DNA from: Nitzschia sp. DOCU1
Taxonomy: Eukaryota > Bacillariophyta > Bacillariophyceae > Bacillariales > Bacillariaceae
Assembly (NCBI GenBank): GCA_951394045.1
Contig: OX595985.1
Location: 5,792,311 to 5,856,310, forward strand
Direction: 5' to 3'
Length of the DNA: 64,000 nt
Every line of letters begins with the position of its first letter. Position 1 is the first letter of the stretch. The notes beneath the pieces were generated by a model. The model was not told the origin of the DNA, ran no database searches, and was given only the letters and a program-made list of their open reading frames with translations. Below are positions 60,501-64,000 of the stretch, piece after piece. Made by a program: the position numbers and the translations under genes.

Positions 60501-61625
60501 GTCAGGAACAATGGATTCCGGGAACCCAACAGTGCGAAAGACCTTGTCCAAAGTAGTATGGACTTCAGATTCCCTCGGAAGCGGAAAACCAGCTACCCAC
60601 TGGAATGGCGTCGAGTAGACCGCCATACAAGTGTTGCCCTCGAGTGACTTTGTGGGGCCAAATTTCACGTCAACGAACAATTTGCTTCGTAGCCTCCTGT
60701 ATCGTAGCGCATACTCTGTTGGCCGAAATAATCGGTCCCCTGAAACACGGCTCCAATCTCTGACAGCTCGTTGTGTTGTCTTTGTCAAAGTTCGTTGCGC
60801 TGCTTCCAGGCTAATACGCCATCGTCGCGCTAACTGGTCAGCAGTCACAAGCGTAGATCTTGCTGCCGTTTTCATCGCAGAAAGCGTAGTCATCACCCTG
60901 TCCCCTAAAGCGGTGGCAAGAGCAAGGTTGTGAAATGCAGAGCAGATACGTTCGTCGGCCTGTAGAAGAGAAGAAAGAGAAAACAATTGGGTGGTATTTG
61001 TAGCCGAGATCGTATTGAAATATGAATCGCCACCGACTTGTCGCCGAAGATGCTCTTCCACGAGATTCGAGTTTGAATCTGATGGCCTCCATTCCAACTC
61101 GCTGGTCATACGGACATGAATGTAGTTGATGGGATCAGTAGCCTCGGCACGAGTCGGCTTCCTGACATGAAAATATGAAAATGGTTTGTCGTATTGTAGT
61201 GGGATGTGTAGACCGCTCTTGGGGTCCAAAATACTGTGATCAGTGGCTGCACGTTTATCCGGTGGGATTCGTTGCAAAGCCACGTCATTTACAACAATTT
61301 GGTTTTCCCTCAGTTGGTCGGGACACAACAAATGACAAGACATATTAGGCAAAACGAGTGCATGGTCAAAAAGAAGAATGTAAGTGTGCATAGTTACCGG
61401 GCAATCATACGCCACGGCCACGAGGGCCTCGGTAACATTTCTGATTGGCTCCATACTGTCATGAAAGCCACTAACGTTGATGTTGGTGTTGTAGGTGTGG
61501 AGGACAAAACAATGTTCGAGAGAGAATGCGCATGTGTCGGCGTGCGAATCCAGTTCGCAGCGTGAAACAGTGGTGTGAGATGAATAAGAAGCAACAACCC
61601 GCCGTAGCCAGGAAATGCCACGGCA
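57510..61625 (-). CDS. Pol of Copia B: protease, integrase, RT, RNase H
   Basis: The frame is open without interruption from the codon after the gag TGA (61626-61628) to the stop at 57510. The first ATG is at 61454, 57 codons downstream, after the protease motif CELDSHADTCAF. The integrase has VDVKFGPT, IVPDSALSLT and SQAENAIREV as core acids, and GDGNNVLTGVVRGRKR in the C-terminal region. RVT_2 has the YTDD box at 58578-58589. The RNase H has MFVDASHAAN and SSFGSEFMALKTG. Very similar to A throughout. Confidence 0.92.
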   Translation of the reverse strand, partial: CRGISWLRRVVASYSSHTTVSRCELDSHADTCAFSLEHCFVLHTYNTNINVSGFHDSMEPIRNVTEALVAVAYDCPVTMHTYILLFDHALVLPNMSCHLLCPDQLRENQIVVNDVALQRIPPDKRAATDHSILDPKSGLHIPLQYDKPFSYFHVRKPTRAEATDPINYIHVRMTSELEWRPSDSNSNLVEEHLRRQVGGDSYFNTISATNTTQLFSLSSLLQADERICSAFHNLALATALGDRVMTTLSAMKTAARSTLVTADQLARRWRISLEAAQRTLTKTTQRAVRDWSRVSGDRLFRPTEYALRYRRLRSKLFVDVKFGPTKSLEGNTCMAVYSTPFQWVAGFPLPRESEVHTTLDKVFRTVGFPESIVPDSALSLTKGEFLKRCQRAQVPILPVEPYRHNQSQAENAIREVSRLYERTMLARNVPACLWDRCYATCAEQRSHTALGHPEQNGECAATIAAGDTADISHLINFGFYDWCWARSPRESSQPQKQLCRWLGPSFDVPDVLCQAVLTSNGSILHRSSVIPLSQDEHQNEDIKRMKQDFTDKLAAKLGERIKGIDLKPDDGDKRFIRAEDNVPAFVPYEDDEANEVDEQDKEFVPPPFDEEEKPLEYDHYVSTKIRKATGDGNNVLTGVVRGRKRDSNGNFIGHFHENPLLDTAQYEVVWANGDVECVTANHIVESIMASVDEEGYTIAFVKEFVDHRCDGTALKADDGFIGRGGQRIPKRTTKGWSICAELNDGSTTWIPLRDAKEAYPVQVAEYAVANKLVSEPAFAWWVPFTLRKRDSVLKAVKRRAVRRKNEKFGIEVPGPMDVGRALEIDRETGTQHWANAMAKEVKTVIPALKVLDSEEKVPVGSQLIDLMVVFDVKMDLTRKARICARGDQTEPPSSVTYASVVTRESIRLAFLLASLNNLSVLSADIAGAYLNAPCAERVHTILGPEFGALQGKTAVIVKALYGLKSAGFSWRSYCAKTLREELGFIPCRADMDVWFREAVKPNGEKYYEYLLVYTDDLLAISMDPKGILDDLNMRFLLKEDSIGEPTRYLGATISKFWIDGDPMPKWAIGSGDYIKEAIRVIKSRLAQMELELKSGASAPFPSGYKPELDVTPLLNDEGATFYMQCVGILRWIVELGRIDICTETSMLAAYNACPRDGHLKAALHVFAYLSNHERSNLVMDDGYPDHLPELPKHEWKEFYPWAADDWPPDAPTPLGKHVVIVMFVDASHAANVITRQSRTGILIWVNRAPIVWYSKKQNSIETSSFGSEFMALKTGVELLEALRYKLRMLGVPIDGYAHVLVDNMSVVNNTSVPESTLKKKSNSIAYHYVRSKAAADILRIGYVNTKANLADMLTKVQSGAERKELARQVLF

Positions 61626-61628
61626 TCA
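61626..61628 (-). promoter_or_regulatory. Putative readthrough UGA between gag and pol (Copia B)
   Basis: TGA TGC in the minus-strand frame, at the place equivalent to 7479-7481 of Copia A. Conserved in-phase UGA in a young element supports a functional recoding signal rather than a mutation. Confidence 0.6.
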
Positions 61629-63119
61629 ATCCTTCTTTCGTCGAGTCATAGAAGCGGCAACATGACTGTTGTCGACGCTCATTGATGATGTCTCACTCTG
61701 GGCGCTCGTAGACACGGTCGTCGGCGTTTCCTCCGACTTAGTACTCGACACGTTGCGGTTTCCCGCCTTGCGCTTGAGATCCATAACATAATCCTTCTCC
61801 TCCTTTGTAAAAGTATTCCAGATAGCAAAGGGGTACGAGCCATTATTGAGTAGGTGACCTGATTCGGAAAATCTTCCTCCGCCGCCACCTCCACGTCCTC
61901 GGCCTCGACCGCCTCTACCACCACCTCTTCCAAAACCTCGTCCGCGGCCTCTTCCACCGCGACCTCGTCCACCTCGTCCATCGCCGCCCGAGCTGGTGGT
62001 GCTCGAAATATTCCTCGGTAGTGCCGATTTTACCATACTCTCAGCCGCATCAAGCTGGCCTCCGAGATAATCAATGGCCTGCTGGTAATTCGTCAAAAGA
62101 GCCGCATTCGAGAAAACAACTCCCTTTGCAACAGCAAGACGCTCGTCAGTGATACGTGAGAGCAAACTGCGCACCTTAGCCTCATCTGTACGGCCTTCTC
62201 CGTAAGCCTCCAGGTCGGCAAAGGCACTCCTGTGACGCGCAATGAAGCCATCCCATTGGAAATTCCGCGCCTTGCCATTCCAGAAGATGGTGTTGAGAGT
62301 ATTCTCCGCCTTATTCTTCACTTGACTGATATGAGAGGCACCAGCATACTGCGCCTTGAACGACAAGTAGGCGGACCGTCCGTCTTTGGTGCGGTCGAAC
62401 TGCTTAACAAATGCCCACGCATCGGTGCCGTGAGTAACATGCCGCATGAGATTGAAAACCGTTTCATTGTCGATCTGGAAAGTGTCTCCCGTGTGGTGAG
62501 CACGACGAATCAACTCGGAACGAAAGGTAGGATTTCCGAACCCGGGATCGGTGGCAGGCAGCTGGACTTCGGGACGGACGATATACTCCAAAGGAGTCCC
62601 CTCGATTCCATAGGAGGAACCAATCCAAGAATCGATGTCCTCAATCGTCTCCCTCGACTTTTTAGCCGTAGTAAACTTCTCCGGTAGAGAGGGGTTGCCG
62701 TCTTTCTTAATCCTATCCAGGTCGACCTTAAACTTCCACAATCTGGTCAAACGACCAAGCGAAGCCTCGGCAACGACAAAATCCCTCTGGATCGTCTCCA
62801 TGTAACGCATATAATAGACCAACTGACGGAAGCGTTTCTGCTGGTTGGTCCCCATAAAGGTACCGGGGTTGTTAATCTCCTCGTTATTGTTGTTGAGTAT
62901 AGTACCGCCAGGACGGCGGATGGCGGAGAACAAAGAATCCAACTCATCCTCATCAACGATACTTTTCACGTCGTCAAACTTTGAGTAACCTTGCCAGAGC
63001 AATGCCTCAACGATCTCAGGATCAAAAGCAAGGACGTCGCCAAGGTAGCCAGCAAATTCCTGCACAGCAGGGTCAACAGCAGCAGCAGCCATAGTAACAG
63101 TAAAGAAGCAGGATAACAC
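61626..63119 (-). CDS. Gag of Copia B
   Basis: 497 residues from ATG 63119. The homologous start in A (MAAAVAF) suggests ATG 63092 (MAAAAVD) as the real one, giving 488. The capsid-like body aligns with A along its length (RRPGG, VYYMRYM, PEKFTTAKKSRETI, HVTHGTDAW, WNGKARNF). The C-terminal RG tract (GRGGRGRGGRGRGRG-type) is followed by GRFSESGHLLNNGSYP, as in A. No zinc knuckle. Confidence 0.88.
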   Translation of the reverse strand: MLSCFFTVTMAAAAVDPAVQEFAGYLGDVLAFDPEIVEALLWQGYSKFDDVKSIVDEDELDSLFSAIRRPGGTILNNNNEEINNPGTFMGTNQQKRFRQLVYYMRYMETIQRDFVVAEASLGRLTRLWKFKVDLDRIKKDGNPSLPEKFTTAKKSRETIEDIDSWIGSSYGIEGTPLEYIVRPEVQLPATDPGFGNPTFRSELIRRAHHTGDTFQIDNETVFNLMRHVTHGTDAWAFVKQFDRTKDGRSAYLSFKAQYAGASHISQVKNKAENTLNTIFWNGKARNFQWDGFIARHRSAFADLEAYGEGRTDEAKVRSLLSRITDERLAVAKGVVFSNAALLTNYQQAIDYLGGQLDAAESMVKSALPRNISSTTSSGGDGRGGRGRGGRGRGRGFGRGGGRGGRGRGRGGGGGGRFSESGHLLNNGSYPFAIWNTFTKEEKDYVMDLKRKAGNRNVSSTKSEETPTTVSTSAQSETSSMSVDNSHVAASMTRRKKD

Positions 63120-63668
63120 AACAAGTTGTCACGAAAACAAAAGTCTCGGTGTGAGGGAACACAAAACATCAATTCCGAGACGCGTCGAAAGCGTCCGAAA
63201 ACATCGAGCCAAGATGCAGGCCATTTGCATTGGAAAGCAGCACATCCTCTTGGAATTTCCTTTTCATGTTCAACACATCTGATTGGGCTAAAGGGGTGAG
63301 AAATGAGGTGACACGTCGTCATTTGTATATGCCCATCAAGGCGGAGACATATGCTCCGTCTGACGTGGTCAATTTTATTTATATGGGTTTCTCCGTTTTC
63401 AAGACCTTTATTGCCATGCATTATGCCGGAGAAGCCCGTGCTGCAGCGCACCGAGCATGGTGCGGTTGTGGGTGCGTCCACCCGTGTGGCGAGATGGCTG
63501 CGCGCGCCCGAAGTGAGCAACGCCAGCTGAATCGTCGTTTCGCGATGCTCGACACGAAACATGGTTGACGACCATGAGCCTCTTTCTTTTGCTCTTTCGC
63601 CGACTCTCCCTTCATCAATCGAAGAGCCAGGTATTGTCGACACCTCCCCAGGTGTTGTAGTTAGCAAA
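63120..63668 (-). other. Leader of Copia B between primer site and gag
   Basis: 549 bases without a supported gene. An ORF overlapping the start reads through from the leader but has no homologue in A. Confidence 0.6.
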
Positions 63669-63684
63669 CTGGGTCTGATAAACC
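63669..63684 (-). promoter_or_regulatory. Primer-binding site of Copia B
   Basis: GGTTTATCAGACCCAG on the minus strand directly after the 5' LTR, identical to 4703-4718. Confidence 0.75.
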
Positions 63685-63838
63685 GAGAAATCATCGACTG
63701 AGTGACTCGGAGCCACTCAAAACGTAACAAGAGTAAAAAAAGTCATCACAACAAAATATTATGGCATTACCGCGCGGGATACGAACACCCGGCTTGACTA
63801 ACTAGACTAAACCATGCCACTCCTTCGGGGAAATAACG
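63685..63838 (-). repeat. 5' LTR of Copia B
   Basis: 154 bases, CGTTATTTCCCC...GATTTCTC on the minus strand, flanked outside by ACCCC. Second tRNA-like segment at 63762-63819. Confidence 0.95.
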
Positions 63839-64000
63839 ACCCCGCGGTCACGTAGGTAGCATCTGATAGACATTTGACAAAAGAGACCCAATAAGGAGCT
63901 GAGTCTAAATTCCTGGGCGCAGAAACCGCGCGATTTAGACCTCAAGTCTCAATTCTAACGCAAATAAAGGCCTTTATTTGCGATGGGTACGTATTTAGGG
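63839..64000. other. Right edge: target duplication, hairpin and palindrome
   Basis: Starts with the ACCCC target duplication. GTCTAAAT (63903-63910) and ATTTAGAC (63933-63940) can pair. A perfect 24-base palindrome, half CGCAAATAAAGG, lies at 63959-63982. No gene; possibly the start of another repeat. Confidence 0.5.

Larger units (their letters stand above)
57174..63838 (-). mobile_element. Copia LTR retrotransposon B, complete and young
   Basis: 6665 bases. LTRs of 154 bases (57174-57327 and 63685-63838) are identical by eye. A perfect 5-bp duplication, ACCCC, flanks the element (57169-57173, 63839-63843). Primer site 63669-63684 and polypurine tract 57328-57335 match those of Copia A exactly. 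Gag and pol are open apart from the single in-frame TGA between them. Same family as A. All features point to a recent, possibly active insertion. Confidence 0.95.

Overview
The window looks like nuclear DNA of a diatom (stramenopile), probably a pennate one. This is inferred from Copia polyproteins of the diatom type (an Asp-Ser-His-Ala-Asp protease motif and an Arg/Gly-rich gag tail in place of zinc knuckles), from single-exon genes for Golgi type II membrane glycosyltransferases, and from the density of young and nested transposons. There are no operons, ribosome-binding sites, rRNA or convincing tRNA genes. No species can be named from the sequence alone.

Layout. 1-1430 (-): DUF5672-type glycosyltransferase-like gene, cut by the window edge and broken by one in-frame stop. 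1804-11914: a young Copia element (A) whose 5' LTR is split by a TIR DNA transposon (1811-4544) encoding a FEN1/XPG-like plus DDE protein, and whose leader holds a fold-back MITE (5071-5867). 11946-17104: a pair of 155-bp inverted repeats enclosing a small ORF, a 168-bp tandem repeat and a 5'-truncated LINE. 17108-25300: gene and retroelement debris, including a third Copia (C) with gag and integrase but no reverse transcriptase. 25290-26327 (-): unrecognised ORF. 26458-27801: intact second copy of the DUF5672 gene. 27829-34541: pseudogenes, an exostosin-like gene (30132) followed by LNR repeats, and one copy of a ~760-bp duplicated block. 34887-37934: large STELLO-like/GT2-like fusion. 38767-43488: broken genes and repeats. 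44275-50043: decayed Copia (D) with 312-bp LTRs and a target duplication, inserted just upstream of a syntaxin-like fragment. 51421-52959 (-) and 53392-55785 (+): exostosin and GT31/DUF3431-like glycosyltransferases in head-to-head orientation. 57174-63838 (-): complete Copia element (B) with identical LTRs and a perfect 5-bp target duplication.

How the parts fit. Host content is dominated by six glycosyltransferase-like genes (two DUF5672-type, two exostosin-like, one STELLO/GT2 fusion, one GT31/DUF3431 fusion). All except the LNR piece have one N-terminal membrane anchor, so a Golgi glycan-assembly role is likely; no operon-like link is implied. Most of the rest is transposons.

The strongest unusual signals are: (1) Copia A and B both have an in-frame UGA between gag and pol with no ATG before the protease motif, implying stop-codon readthrough; (2) an apparently recent DNA transposon whose protein joins a FEN1/XPG-like domain to a DDE transposase; (3) a tRNA-like fold inside the 154-bp LTR of Copia B; (4) the glycosyltransferase cluster with two unusual fusions.
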